A stretch of DNA of 64,000 nucleotides, taken from contig CAYPPG010000004.1 of the NCBI GenBank assembly GCA_964412555.1, forward strand, positions 137,691 to 201,690. The letters are read 5' to 3'. Source of the stretch: CAYPPG01 sp964412555 (GTDB lineage: Bacteria > Hinthialibacterota > Hinthialibacteria > Hinthialibacterales > Hinthialibacteraceae). Numbering within the stretch: the first letter of the stretch is position 1; each line of letters starts with the position of its first letter. The translations under genes and the position numbers were made by a program. Below, piece by piece: positions 27,434 through 35,215 of this stretch. The notes beneath the pieces are model-generated. The model did no database searches. It was given only the letters and a program-made list of their open reading frames with translations, and had not been told where the DNA came from.

Positions 27434-27577
27434 GTGACAAATGATCGATCTGAATTCACAAAAGGAGAACAATCTTCCACTGCGGACTGCCTTACTTTGC
27501 GAGACATAGAAATCCTTACTTTAATCCAATCGGTGATAGGATTATTTGAACCTTCCCGCTTTTTCCGCAACCAATGA
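27434..27577 (+). CDS. Candidate 47-residue protein with GTG start
   Basis: A GTG at 27434 follows GAGAAGGAATCAACA, a well-placed ribosome site, and the frame runs 47 codons to TGA at 27575. The product starts MTNDRSEFTKGEQSS and ends with a hydrophobic stretch (IEILTLIQSVIGLFEP). No family is recognised. It is antisense to the 3' flank of the HU gene. The support is the start site alone. Confidence 0.3.
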   Translation: MTNDRSEFTKGEQSSTADCLTLRDIEILTLIQSVIGLFEPSRFFRNQ

Positions 27578-27603
27578 ACTGGATTACACCCGTCCTCCTT
27601 CAC

Positions 27604-27933
27604 TCATTTTTTCGGAGGAACGATCGCATCTTTACACGCTTTGGAAACACGGAATTTCACCACTGTCTTTGCAGGAATCTTGATCGTTTCGCCAGTCGCA
27701 GGATTTCGTCCGGTTCGCGCTTTCCGTTTTTGCACGACAAGTTTTCCGAATCCCGGAATCGTGAATCCTTTTTTCGCTTCCTTGTAACCAACCGCTGCCA
27801 ACTCATTGAAAAAGTCATTCACCTGTTTCTTCGTTAGTCCTACTTTTTCGGCCATTTGGTTCACCAATTGAGTCTTTGTCATTGGCTTGGAAGCAGACGA
27901 TTTGGAAGTGGATTTGGACGCTGCCTTCTTCAT
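27604..27933 (-). CDS. HU/IHF-family DNA-binding protein with basic N-terminal extension
   Basis: The product is 109 residues. The HU core spans about residues 18-107: MTKTQLVNQMAEKVGLTKKQ, the dimer helices, GFGKLVVQKRKARTGRNPAT with the beta-arm GRNPATGE, and the final KFRVSKACKDAI. An N-terminal 17-residue tail rich in Lys, Ser and Ala is added, as in HU proteins of several phyla. It binds and bends DNA in the nucleoid. An in-frame Met at residue 18 would give a tail-less protein, but the ribosome site (AAAGGAGAATCAAT) fits the first ATG. Confidence 0.92.
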   Translation of the reverse strand: MKKAASKSTSKSSASKPMTKTQLVNQMAEKVGLTKKQVNDFFNELAAVGYKEAKKGFTIPGFGKLVVQKRKARTGRNPATGETIKIPAKTVVKFRVSKACKDAIVPPKK

Positions 27934-27956
27934 ATTGATTCTCCTTTTCAGGTAGT

Positions 27957-28001
27957 TAAATTACATCGAATGTAATTTAGCAATATCCTGCCTCACGTCA
28001 A
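27957..28001 (-). promoter_or_regulatory. Candidate HU promoter with overlapping palindrome
   Basis: On the minus strand TTGACG (28001-27996) and TAAATT (27979-27974) are 16 bases apart and fit -35 and -10 boxes. The -10 overlaps a perfect 10-bp palindrome TAAATTACAT-CGA-ATGTAATTTA (27957-27979), which could be an operator or a 5' hairpin. Confidence 0.5.
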
Positions 28002-28063
28002 GCTAAAACTTCAAAAAAAACCCTTTTTTTCGGCTTTTTTTTGACTTTTTCTTCGTATAGGGG

Positions 28064-29440
28064 CTAAAAAAGGGACTTTTCGTGCACTTCGTCGCGTAAT
28101 TTCGCATTGAGAAACTCGACAAAGCGCTTTAGATGCGTGTATTCCTCATAGGGATTTGATCGGGAACGGAAGGGAACAAGAGAGTTGTTTTGATACAAAG
28201 GATCATCCCGATGATCGAAAAGAAAGTCATCTTCTCTCAGTTGATACAAAGGGGTACCGGGGATCGGTGAATACATCGCCAAACGTATTTCACTGCCGGC
28301 ATCGGCGACAATTTGACACGCTTCGAAAAGATCGCCGATGGATTGATTCGGCAAACCGTAGAGTAAATAGGTACCGATTTCACTCGGTGAGAATCCAGCC
28401 TCACGCAAATTGTCCATCGCTTGAAAATATTCGTCGGTATAGACTTTCGCACCGGTTTTCCTCTGCCATTCCCGCTGAACCACTTCCAAGCCTAAGCGAA
28501 GCGTTGTAAAACCCGCTTGTTTCAGCCAATAGGCCGTTTCACGGTCAATTTGGCGAATGTGCAATGCATTCGGGGTATGAAAACGGATATTGAGTCCACG
28601 ACCGATGATTTCTTCCATCAGTGGAAGAAAATGCTGCTCTTTTTTCACTAAAAGCGCATCATCATAAAAAGCGATATCCGTTGCTCCGAATTCATTCACC
28701 AGCCCCTCAATCGAATCGGCGACAGCATGACGATCGTACAAAACAAATTGGGGCCAAAGGGAATGAGTTGCACAATACGTGCAATGACAGGGGCATCCAG
28801 ACGTCGTCAACACCGGATAACACGTATCACCGGCCATAAGATCATAAGCCGGTTCAATCCATGTATTTTGCTTGCCTTCACATTTCAAGCCGGATTGCCC
28901 CAAAAAAGCAAAAATACGATTGACAATATCCGGCCAATGTTTTCCGGTAATGACAGCATCCGCACCGGAGTATCGCTCCGCATGATCCTTACAAAGAGTG
29001 GGATAAACACCGCCAAGTATAATTCGAGCCTGTGGAAAACACCGGCGTATCATGCGAATCGCTTCAAATGCGCCCGGATACCAATAAGTCATCATGCAGG
29101 GAATAATGACTAAATCGGGGGAAATATACTGCTTGAATGAGTTTTCGACTCGCTCAATAGGCACACCATACCGCTTATAATGACGCGGAATCCACTCGAG
29201 AATCTCCGGATTCGGGATCGTTTCACGATAATAATGCCCGCATCCGAATCGATTCAGACGATGTTTTTGTATTTTCAATCCAGCAATATCGGTAGAACGA
29301 CGGTTCAAACAATCATACAACTCAACCGACCAGCCGGATTTCCGCAGCAAAGTGGCCAGCCGGAGCAAATTGAGCGGCCTAGTCCAATGATCAAATGCCG
29401 CAAAATCCGTGATCCACGGATTGAACAACAATACCCTCAT
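28064..29440 (-). CDS. B12-binding-domain radical SAM protein
   Basis: The product is 458 residues. Residues 1-175 form a cobalamin-binding-like domain (RVLLFNPWITDF, LVIIPCMMTYWYPGAFEAI, RIILGGVYPT), though the DxHxxG B12 motif is not evident. Residues 205-400 form the radical SAM barrel; the iron-sulfur motif C-x3-C-x2-C is in TSGCPCHCTYCATHS, followed by IAFYDDALL and LRLGLEVVQ. The C-terminus is short and helical. Such enzymes carry out methylations or rearrangements on lipids, cofactors or peptides. No substrate gene is adjacent. Confidence 0.85.
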   Translation of the reverse strand: MRVLLFNPWITDFAAFDHWTRPLNLLRLATLLRKSGWSVELYDCLNRRSTDIAGLKIQKHRLNRFGCGHYYRETIPNPEILEWIPRHYKRYGVPIERVENSFKQYISPDLVIIPCMMTYWYPGAFEAIRMIRRCFPQARIILGGVYPTLCKDHAERYSGADAVITGKHWPDIVNRIFAFLGQSGLKCEGKQNTWIEPAYDLMAGDTCYPVLTTSGCPCHCTYCATHSLWPQFVLYDRHAVADSIEGLVNEFGATDIAFYDDALLVKKEQHFLPLMEEIIGRGLNIRFHTPNALHIRQIDRETAYWLKQAGFTTLRLGLEVVQREWQRKTGAKVYTDEYFQAMDNLREAGFSPSEIGTYLLYGLPNQSIGDLFEACQIVADAGSEIRLAMYSPIPGTPLYQLREDDFLFDHRDDPLYQNNSLVPFRSRSNPYEEYTHLKRFVEFLNAKLRDEVHEKSLF

Positions 29441-29492
29441 TTAACAGAATCCTTGTGCATCTAATTCGTATAGAAAGATGATTTACAATAGT

Positions 29493-29882
29493 TTACAGGT
29501 TGCTTTGTATCGAAGCCAGTAACATTTTCATCTTGGATAGGTAGGTTGGTATTTTTTGGTAGATATCTTCGGCAATCGCTTCAATATAAGTATGAGAAAC
29601 CAAATTACGATCATCGGCCATCTGCAAAAAAAGTTCAATATCGTTTGGAGAAATCAATCCAATTTCAAAAGCCGCTCGAATGCAACGTTTGGGAGAATTG
29701 CAGACGATTCCTTCTTGTTCTTTCAAGTAACTTTTCAGAACTTTCCACAACAATTCGAAGGTATATTCAAAACGTTGAATCGACGCATCTCTGACAATCA
29801 CACTAAACGGGAGAGAGACAGCTTCTTCCAAAGTAGCGAGCGCTCGATGAAATAACTCGAATTGCTCTTTCAATTTTCCCAT
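29493..29882 (-). CDS. HepT-like / HI0074-family nucleotidyltransferase partner (HEPN)
   Basis: The product is 129 residues from the ATG at 29882. It is all-helical and fits the HI0074 family (RFEYTFELLWKVLKSYLKEQ). The R-x4-H motif of HEPN RNases is present in DDRNLVSHTY. Its start overlaps the stop of the upstream nucleotidyltransferase gene by 13 bases. In characterised pairs the HEPN protein is the toxin and the MNT protein neutralises it by modifying the Tyr of that motif. Whether this pair acts as a toxin-antitoxin system here is inferred. Confidence 0.85.
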   Translation of the reverse strand: MGKLKEQFELFHRALATLEEAVSLPFSVIVRDASIQRFEYTFELLWKVLKSYLKEQEGIVCNSPKRCIRAAFEIGLISPNDIELFLQMADDRNLVSHTYIEAIAEDIYQKIPTYLSKMKMLLASIQSNL

Positions 29883-30184
29883 AACAAAATCCCTTCTTCG
29901 AGCACGCAATTGCGAAATGTTTCCGACGTTTTATTTAAGTCTATCAATTCGACCGTATGGGGAATATTGGATAATTCAAACTGCTCACGGACAAATGTCA
30001 TCTCTTTATCGATATCATTCTCAGCGAAAACAGCAATATCGAAATCGGATGTTTCCATTGCATCCCCGCGCGCTCTCGAGCCGAATAGATAGATAGAGCA
30101 TTTCTGCTCTCGAAACATGTCCATCAATATCTGTTTGATTTTCGATAACGATCTATCCGAAAGAGCTGCCAAGGGTTCATCCAT
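29870..30184 (-). CDS. MntA-like minimal nucleotidyltransferase
   Basis: The product is 104 residues. The nucleotidyltransferase motif is clear: GSRARGDAMETSDFDIAV, with GS, the two metal-binding Asp of DFD, and a later Glu in HTVELIDL as the third carboxylate. Minimal nucleotidyltransferases of this size pair with HEPN proteins; in studied cases they AMPylate the toxin. It is the first gene of a two-gene operon overlapping the HepT-like gene. Confidence 0.88.
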   Translation of the reverse strand: MDEPLAALSDRSLSKIKQILMDMFREQKCSIYLFGSRARGDAMETSDFDIAVFAENDIDKEMTFVREQFELSNIPHTVELIDLNKTSETFRNCVLEEGILLWEN

Positions 30185-30251
30185 TGCCTCTATACCTGCT
30201 ACAAGTTTCCATATGCATATATGATACTATCAAAAACACCAAAAAATCGCC

Positions 30252-32084
30252 ATGTCTATCTACGACCAAAATCTCAAACTACTGCAAGAAAGAAACCCAC
30301 AACTCGCCGAATCTCTGCTTACTCAAGAGAACGACGCAAACGTGCAACTTCAGCAAACCCAAACAAAAATGCCCACTCTACTAGTGCGGACAGAAACTCA
30401 AGTGTATGCGCTTCATCATCCCGAAGACCCGCTTGGTTTCTGTCAAAAATTTCTTGCATCCATCTCCGATCTTTCCAAAGCACACAATATCGCCGTGTTG
30501 GGCTGCGGACTCGGTTATATTCCGCTTCTCATCTTACAACAACGCCCAAATCTTCGCCGCCTGTTCATCCTCGAACCATCGATTTCCGTTTTTCGGGCGG
30601 CTCTGCACACGGTGAACCTCAATCCCCTGCTCTCCAATCCAAACGTCGTCTTTATCGTCGGGAGTAATCGCAGTGTAATTTATCAAACATTGATGGCCCA
30701 TCTTATGGAGATTGTCGCGAATTCCTTACTCTTGATCGATGTTCCCTCATCCACAACAGTATTCCCCGAATGGGCACAGACTGCCCGCCAACAAATCCAA
30801 GAACTGATCCAGTTCGGGCAAAGTGGATTGATGACCAAATTCAAAGACGGCCCCCTTTGTATATCCAATGTTTTTCAGAATCTCGATGCCATTTCTTCCA
30901 GCCCCGGAATTCGGGAAGTTGGAGAAGCGTTCAAGAATATTCCGGCAATAGTCGTGGCTGCCGGGCCATCTTTGGAAAAAAACATTGATCAACTGAAAGA
31001 AGCGCAAAACTCTTTTCTGATCATCGCGACAGATACGTCTTTCCATCCTTTATTAAAACGCGGCATCGTTCCTCATTTCGTCGTTACAGTCGATCCAACA
31101 GAATTGAATACCCGCCATTTTCCTGATAAACACTATAGTGCAGAAACCATTCTATTGTTCGATCCGGAAGCCCAACCGCAAATCGTCACAAAATTCCCCC
31201 AACGCATGACCTTCATGACCGATAAACACCAATTCTTTGAGTGGCTCGATAAACAAACAGGTGAAAAAGGTTTCATCAAGAAAGGCGGTATGGTTTCCCA
31301 AGCCGGTTTCCAAACCGCCGTCTTTTTCGGATGCAGCCCGATTATCCTCATTGGTCAGGATTTGGCGCTCGAACCAACTACCGGAGCCACCCATGCAAGT
31401 GAAACGGCGCTTCGGCGGAATGTGCAATTCATCGAAGGGGATCGCGATCACGCCAATGTACCAATTCCCGGCGCTACGGAAACCATAAGCAAAGAATCGC
31501 TCTACTGGGTCGAAGGTATCGACGACAATCCAGTACCGACTATGCACAATTTACTTGTCTATTTGCGGATGGTAGAAGAAGATGTGCGCGAAGCTCAAGT
31601 ACCAGTCATCGATGCAACGGAAGGAGGTGCAAAGATTCACGGCACGTTCATCCACACATTAGCTGAAACAATCCAGAGGGAAAGAAAAGAAACAGTCGAT
31701 CTCTCAACATTGTTCACCAATCTGCGTGAACAATTTGCACATCGAACGGAAATACCAACTCACACAGTGATAAAGTCACTTGGGACAATTATACAACAAT
31801 CGGTCCATACCGCAAAAGAAGGATTGGATTGGCTGGAAACACATCAGAATCAACCACTGCAACAGCTGGAAGAAACTCTCGATCAATACCGTACCCGCAT
31901 TTTTTCCGATCCGGTGGCCGAATATTTAATCGAGTACGGCGCGCCACGGGAACTCTTTGAATTTCTCCGCCTTGGTCCGGCCGATGCAGACGAAAATGAA
32001 AAGTGTGTGCGTTTGCAAAATCGTTACCGCAAACTATTGGAGGCAGTACAAACAGCGGATGAACGCTTGAAACCGAATTTATAA
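30252..32084 (+). CDS. Maf-type (DUF115/MAF_flag10) glycosyltransferase
   Basis: The product is 610 residues. The N-terminal third has a Rossmann-like segment (NIAVLGCGLGYIPLLIL, LRRLFILEPS). Residues 220-390 form the DUF115 core: IPAIVVAAGPSLEKNI, FLIIATDTSFHPLLKRG and PHFVVTVDPTELN, then FFGCSPIILIGQDLAL. In bacteria with sugar-modified flagella, Maf proteins transfer nonulosonic acids such as pseudaminic acid to flagellin. No flagellar or nonulosonic-acid genes lie in this window, so the acceptor is unknown. It is transcribed alone. Confidence 0.85.
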   Translation: MSIYDQNLKLLQERNPQLAESLLTQENDANVQLQQTQTKMPTLLVRTETQVYALHHPEDPLGFCQKFLASISDLSKAHNIAVLGCGLGYIPLLILQQRPNLRRLFILEPSISVFRAALHTVNLNPLLSNPNVVFIVGSNRSVIYQTLMAHLMEIVANSLLLIDVPSSTTVFPEWAQTARQQIQELIQFGQSGLMTKFKDGPLCISNVFQNLDAISSSPGIREVGEAFKNIPAIVVAAGPSLEKNIDQLKEAQNSFLIIATDTSFHPLLKRGIVPHFVVTVDPTELNTRHFPDKHYSAETILLFDPEAQPQIVTKFPQRMTFMTDKHQFFEWLDKQTGEKGFIKKGGMVSQAGFQTAVFFGCSPIILIGQDLALEPTTGATHASETALRRNVQFIEGDRDHANVPIPGATETISKESLYWVEGIDDNPVPTMHNLLVYLRMVEEDVREAQVPVIDATEGGAKIHGTFIHTLAETIQRERKETVDLSTLFTNLREQFAHRTEIPTHTVIKSLGTIIQQSVHTAKEGLDWLETHQNQPLQQLEETLDQYRTRIFSDPVAEYLIEYGAPRELFEFLRLGPADADENEKCVRLQNRYRKLLEAVQTADERLKPNL

Positions 32085-32163
32085 CCAATCCCCTTCCCCA
32101 CTTGGTTATGTGGTTAAGAGGATTTATCATCAAAAAAAAATTCAGTAAAAGGGAGGAATGATT

Positions 32164-33369
32164 ATGTCCAATCGACTGATCCATAAAAAATCACGCAGAG
32201 ATTTTCTCAGGTCATCTACATCGGCAACGGCAGGATTGATGCTGGTCAAAGCGGAATCGGTGCGGGCGGCCAAAGCCAATTCAAAAATCGAGTTCGGCAT
32301 TCTCGGCTGCGGCGGACGCGGGAATTATGTGACGACAAAACTGTTGCGAAACGCTCCCGACGATATCAGTATCGTCGCTGCTCAGGATCCATTTGCTGAC
32401 CGGCTCAAAGCGTTCCAAAGCCGTTTCGAAATCGATAAATCAAACATCTATGTAGGCGTAAACGCTTGGAAACAATTGATCGATTCCGGCGTAGACGCTG
32501 TCGTTCTCACCAGCCCTCCTTATTTCCATCCGGCCCAAGCCGAGGCCGCAGTGAACACCAACACTCACGTATGGATGGCCAAACCGGTCGCCGTCGACGC
32601 CCCGGGCTGCAAAAGCATCCTAGCCAGTTCAAAGAAAACCCAAGGAAAATTGAATTTCCTGGTCGATTTCCAAACACGTAACAGCCCCAACTTCAAAGAA
32701 GCCGTCAAACGAGTTCATGAAGGCGATATCGGCGATCTGGTTTTGGGGCACGTCTATTACCACACCGGCCGTTTGGGACGCAAAGACAAGCCGGAATATT
32801 CGGCAGATGAAAACCGTCTACGCAACTGGGTGTTCGATATCGCTCTCTCCGGTGATATTATCGTCGAACAGAATATCCACGTTCTCGATGTGGCGAACTG
32901 GTATATCGGCGCCCATCCCCTCAAAGCGCATGGAACCGGTGGCCGCAAAGCCCGTGTCGACGTCGGCGACTGCTGGGATCACTTTATCGTAACCTATTGG
33001 TACCCCAACGAGATCAAAGTCGATTTCAGTTCCGCCCAATTCACGAAAGGATACGGCGATCTCTGCATCCGTATGTACGGCTCTCAAGGAACCGTCGATT
33101 CGCATTACAACGGTCCGGTCAAAATTACCGGTGACAATCCGTGGAAAGGTGTCGAACGGGATCCGACCGGTGACGTCGGCGTGAATAACAACGTCAAAGA
33201 CTTCGTCCAAGGCATTCGTACAGGCAAGTATGTCAATCACGGAGAAGATGCCGTCCAAAGTACCTTGACCAGCGTCTTGGGACGCATGGCGGCATACACC
33301 GGCGACGAAGTGACCTGGGAAGACATGATGAAAAACGGCAAAGCCATGGAAGTGAACTTAAACTTATAA
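32164..33369 (+). CDS. Tat-exported Gfo/Idh/MocA oxidoreductase, ThuA-linked
   Basis: The product is 401 residues from the second ATG (32164), since GGGAGGA abuts the first ATG at 32158. SRRDFLRSSTS is a twin-arginine signal. The NAD(P) fold begins EFGILGCGGRGNYV. The usual E-K-P reads AKP in VWMAKPVAVDAPG, keeping Lys and Pro. The substrate domain (GDIIVEQNIHVLDVANWYIG) keeps the conserved Asp and His pattern. Members of this exported type are thought to carry a tightly bound cofactor out of the cell. A ThuA-like gene follows after 12 bases, so the two form an operon. Confidence 0.9.
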   Translation: MSNRLIHKKSRRDFLRSSTSATAGLMLVKAESVRAAKANSKIEFGILGCGGRGNYVTTKLLRNAPDDISIVAAQDPFADRLKAFQSRFEIDKSNIYVGVNAWKQLIDSGVDAVVLTSPPYFHPAQAEAAVNTNTHVWMAKPVAVDAPGCKSILASSKKTQGKLNFLVDFQTRNSPNFKEAVKRVHEGDIGDLVLGHVYYHTGRLGRKDKPEYSADENRLRNWVFDIALSGDIIVEQNIHVLDVANWYIGAHPLKAHGTGGRKARVDVGDCWDHFIVTYWYPNEIKVDFSSAQFTKGYGDLCIRMYGSQGTVDSHYNGPVKITGDNPWKGVERDPTGDVGVNNNVKDFVQGIRTGKYVNHGEDAVQSTLTSVLGRMAAYTGDEVTWEDMMKNGKAMEVNLNL

Positions 33370-33381
33370 AAGGAGAAAACA

Positions 33382-34407
33382 ATGGCAGCATTCACAAGAA
33401 ATCTATTCACCGTTGGATTGATGATCGGCATACTTTGTGGATGGATCCAACAACCATCATTCGCCGATAAGCAGTGGGTGGTCTATGAAGGCAAAGAAGG
33501 ACAAACGGGAAACGGCAAGCACATCGTCCTCATCAGTGGAGACGAGGAATACCGTTCGGAAGAATTCATCCCGCAATTAGGCAAAATCCTAGCTGTACGA
33601 CACGGTTTCAAGTGCACAGTACTCTTCGCGATTGACCGGGAAGACGGCACCATCAATCCCGAACAGCTCGATAACATTCCAGGACTCGAAGCCCTCGAAA
33701 ATGCCGATTTGATGGTTCTTTTCGTACGTTTCCGCGAATTACCCGACGAGCAGATGAAACATATCGTCGATTATATCAATTCCGGCAAACCCATCATGGC
33801 ATTGCGCACCTCGACCCACGCGTTCCGCTATGTCAAGGACAAAGACAGCCCCTATGCAAAATACGATTGGCATGCCAAAGAATTTGAAGACGGCTTCGGC
33901 AAACAGGTCCTCGGCCAAACGTGGATACGCCATCACGGAGCACACCAAAAAGAAAGCACGCGCGGGATCATTGCCGAAGGCATGGAAGATCACCCTATCG
34001 TCAATGGTTGTGAAGATATTTGGGGACCGTCGGACGTCTATAAAGTGCTCCCGCTGCATGGAGACTGCAAACCGTTGGTCATGGGGCAAGTGCTGAAAGG
34101 CATGAACCCGAACGACGAACCGAATCCGGACAAAAACATGGAACCCATCGCCTGGCTTAAAACCTACAAAGGCGAAAAAGGCAAAACCACACAGGTCTTC
34201 ACAACAACCATGGGGCATGGCGGCGATCTGAAAAACGAAGGTTTCCGCCGCCTGCTAGTCAACGCCTGCTACTGGCTCGTGGGAATGGAAGAGAAAATTC
34301 CGGAACGCGCTGACGTCGAACTCGTCGGCGAATACGACCCGAATCCCATTGGTGTAGGAAAACATAAAAAGGGATTGAAACCGGAAGATTTTGAATTGGA
34401 ACAATAA
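33382..34407 (+). CDS. Exported ThuA-like (trehalose utilisation) protein
   Basis: The product is 341 residues, with AAAGGAGAAAACA before the ATG. A signal peptide covers residues 1-27. The glutaminase-like ThuA fold shows in GKHIVLISGDEEYRSEE, NADLMVLFVRFRELPDEQM and GKPIMALRTSTHAFRY, with a later catalytic-type Cys absent. ThuA proteins are often found beside Gfo/Idh/MocA genes and are linked to sugar oxidation. It follows the Gfo/Idh gene by 12 bases. The downstream Uma2 gene is convergent and abuts it. Confidence 0.85.
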   Translation: MAAFTRNLFTVGLMIGILCGWIQQPSFADKQWVVYEGKEGQTGNGKHIVLISGDEEYRSEEFIPQLGKILAVRHGFKCTVLFAIDREDGTINPEQLDNIPGLEALENADLMVLFVRFRELPDEQMKHIVDYINSGKPIMALRTSTHAFRYVKDKDSPYAKYDWHAKEFEDGFGKQVLGQTWIRHHGAHQKESTRGIIAEGMEDHPIVNGCEDIWGPSDVYKVLPLHGDCKPLVMGQVLKGMNPNDEPNPDKNMEPIAWLKTYKGEKGKTTQVFTTTMGHGGDLKNEGFRRLLVNACYWLVGMEEKIPERADVELVGEYDPNPIGVGKHKKGLKPEDFELEQ

Positions 34408-34968
34408 TCAGGATAATATATCTTTAACAGGTAAAACCAAATTCGGAAACGAAAGTGGAGAAATGGTATCCCCTGAGTAATATTCTTTCATGTCTCGAAA
34501 ACGAATGCCTTCCGGATGTTTATACACTTCCACAACCTTCTTGACCAAATCCACGATCCAAAATTCCGGAATCCCATGCTCCGCATAAAGCTCAATTTTT
34601 ACTTTCCGGTCATATCCCTTTAAACTGTCAGCCACTTCGATAATCCAATAAACCTCGTTCACTCGTGGATGTTGCTTACGATAAAAATCCTCCCGTGGTT
34701 TCAAAATTAAAAGATCGGGCTGTGGTTCGGAATAATCACTCAATCGGATAGGATTCTGGGTACTGACCACCGCTCGTGTACCGAGTTTGTTCATCAAGGT
34801 AAACGATAACCAATTCACACCCCCTGCATGAGAAGAACCGATCGGCGTCATTTGCACAATCTCCCCCTCGATCAACTCCACACGATTGTCAGGACGCAAA
34901 ATCCCCTGCTGCGCCATTTCATAATATTCATCCACTGAAAATAATCGTTTCGGAGCATCGACCGGCAT
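34408..34968 (-). CDS. Uma2 family (DUF820) putative endonuclease
   Basis: The product is 186 residues. The PD-(D/E)XK-like Uma2 signature is clear: FSVDEYYEMAQQGIL, DNRVELIEGEIVQM, PQPDLLILK with the acidic Asp, and VYWIIEVADSLKGYDRKVKI with the E-x-(D/S)-x-x-K core. Uma2 proteins are numerous in cyanobacteria and some candidate phyla; their function is mostly unknown. It abuts the ThuA gene convergently with no gap, so transcripts may overlap. Confidence 0.85.
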   Translation of the reverse strand: MPVDAPKRLFSVDEYYEMAQQGILRPDNRVELIEGEIVQMTPIGSSHAGGVNWLSFTLMNKLGTRAVVSTQNPIRLSDYSEPQPDLLILKPREDFYRKQHPRVNEVYWIIEVADSLKGYDRKVKIELYAEHGIPEFWIVDLVKKVVEVYKHPEGIRFRDMKEYYSGDTISPLSFPNLVLPVKDILS

Positions 34969-35110
34969 GGTATACCCTCACATTATTTTTCCATATCATT
35001 ATACATTAAAAGATCGAGTCACGATGGATCACACACAAATTTGCGCTTGTTCATCTTCGGCCTTAACTTCCATCCGCCCATACGATATATTGAAGCATCT
35101 TTATCATACA

Positions 35111-35163
35111 TAACGCCGCCGTCCCAGCGGCTTTTTGGAAATGCTGGCAAGATGCCGGCGTTA
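35111..35163. repeat. Dispersed GC-rich element with terminal inverted repeats, copy 2
   Basis: TAACGCCG (35111-35118) and CGGCGTTA (35156-35163) bound a ~53-bp element whose left 40 bases match 16230-16270. It lies upstream of a Gfo/Idh gene and may be a small non-autonomous mobile element or REP-like repeat. Confidence 0.6.
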
Positions 35164-35215
35164 CAATCAAATACTCTACACAAATCAACAAACAGATTTA
35201 GAAAGGAATAAAACA

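Noticed and set aside
27412..27603. 63-residue minus-strand frame after HU
   Set aside because: It starts at a GTG directly after the HU stop without a ribosome site; the opposite-strand small frame is better supported.
30252..32084. Flagellar glycosylation locus
   Set aside because: Only the Maf-type gene is present; no flagellin, pseudaminate or chaperone gene is in the window.
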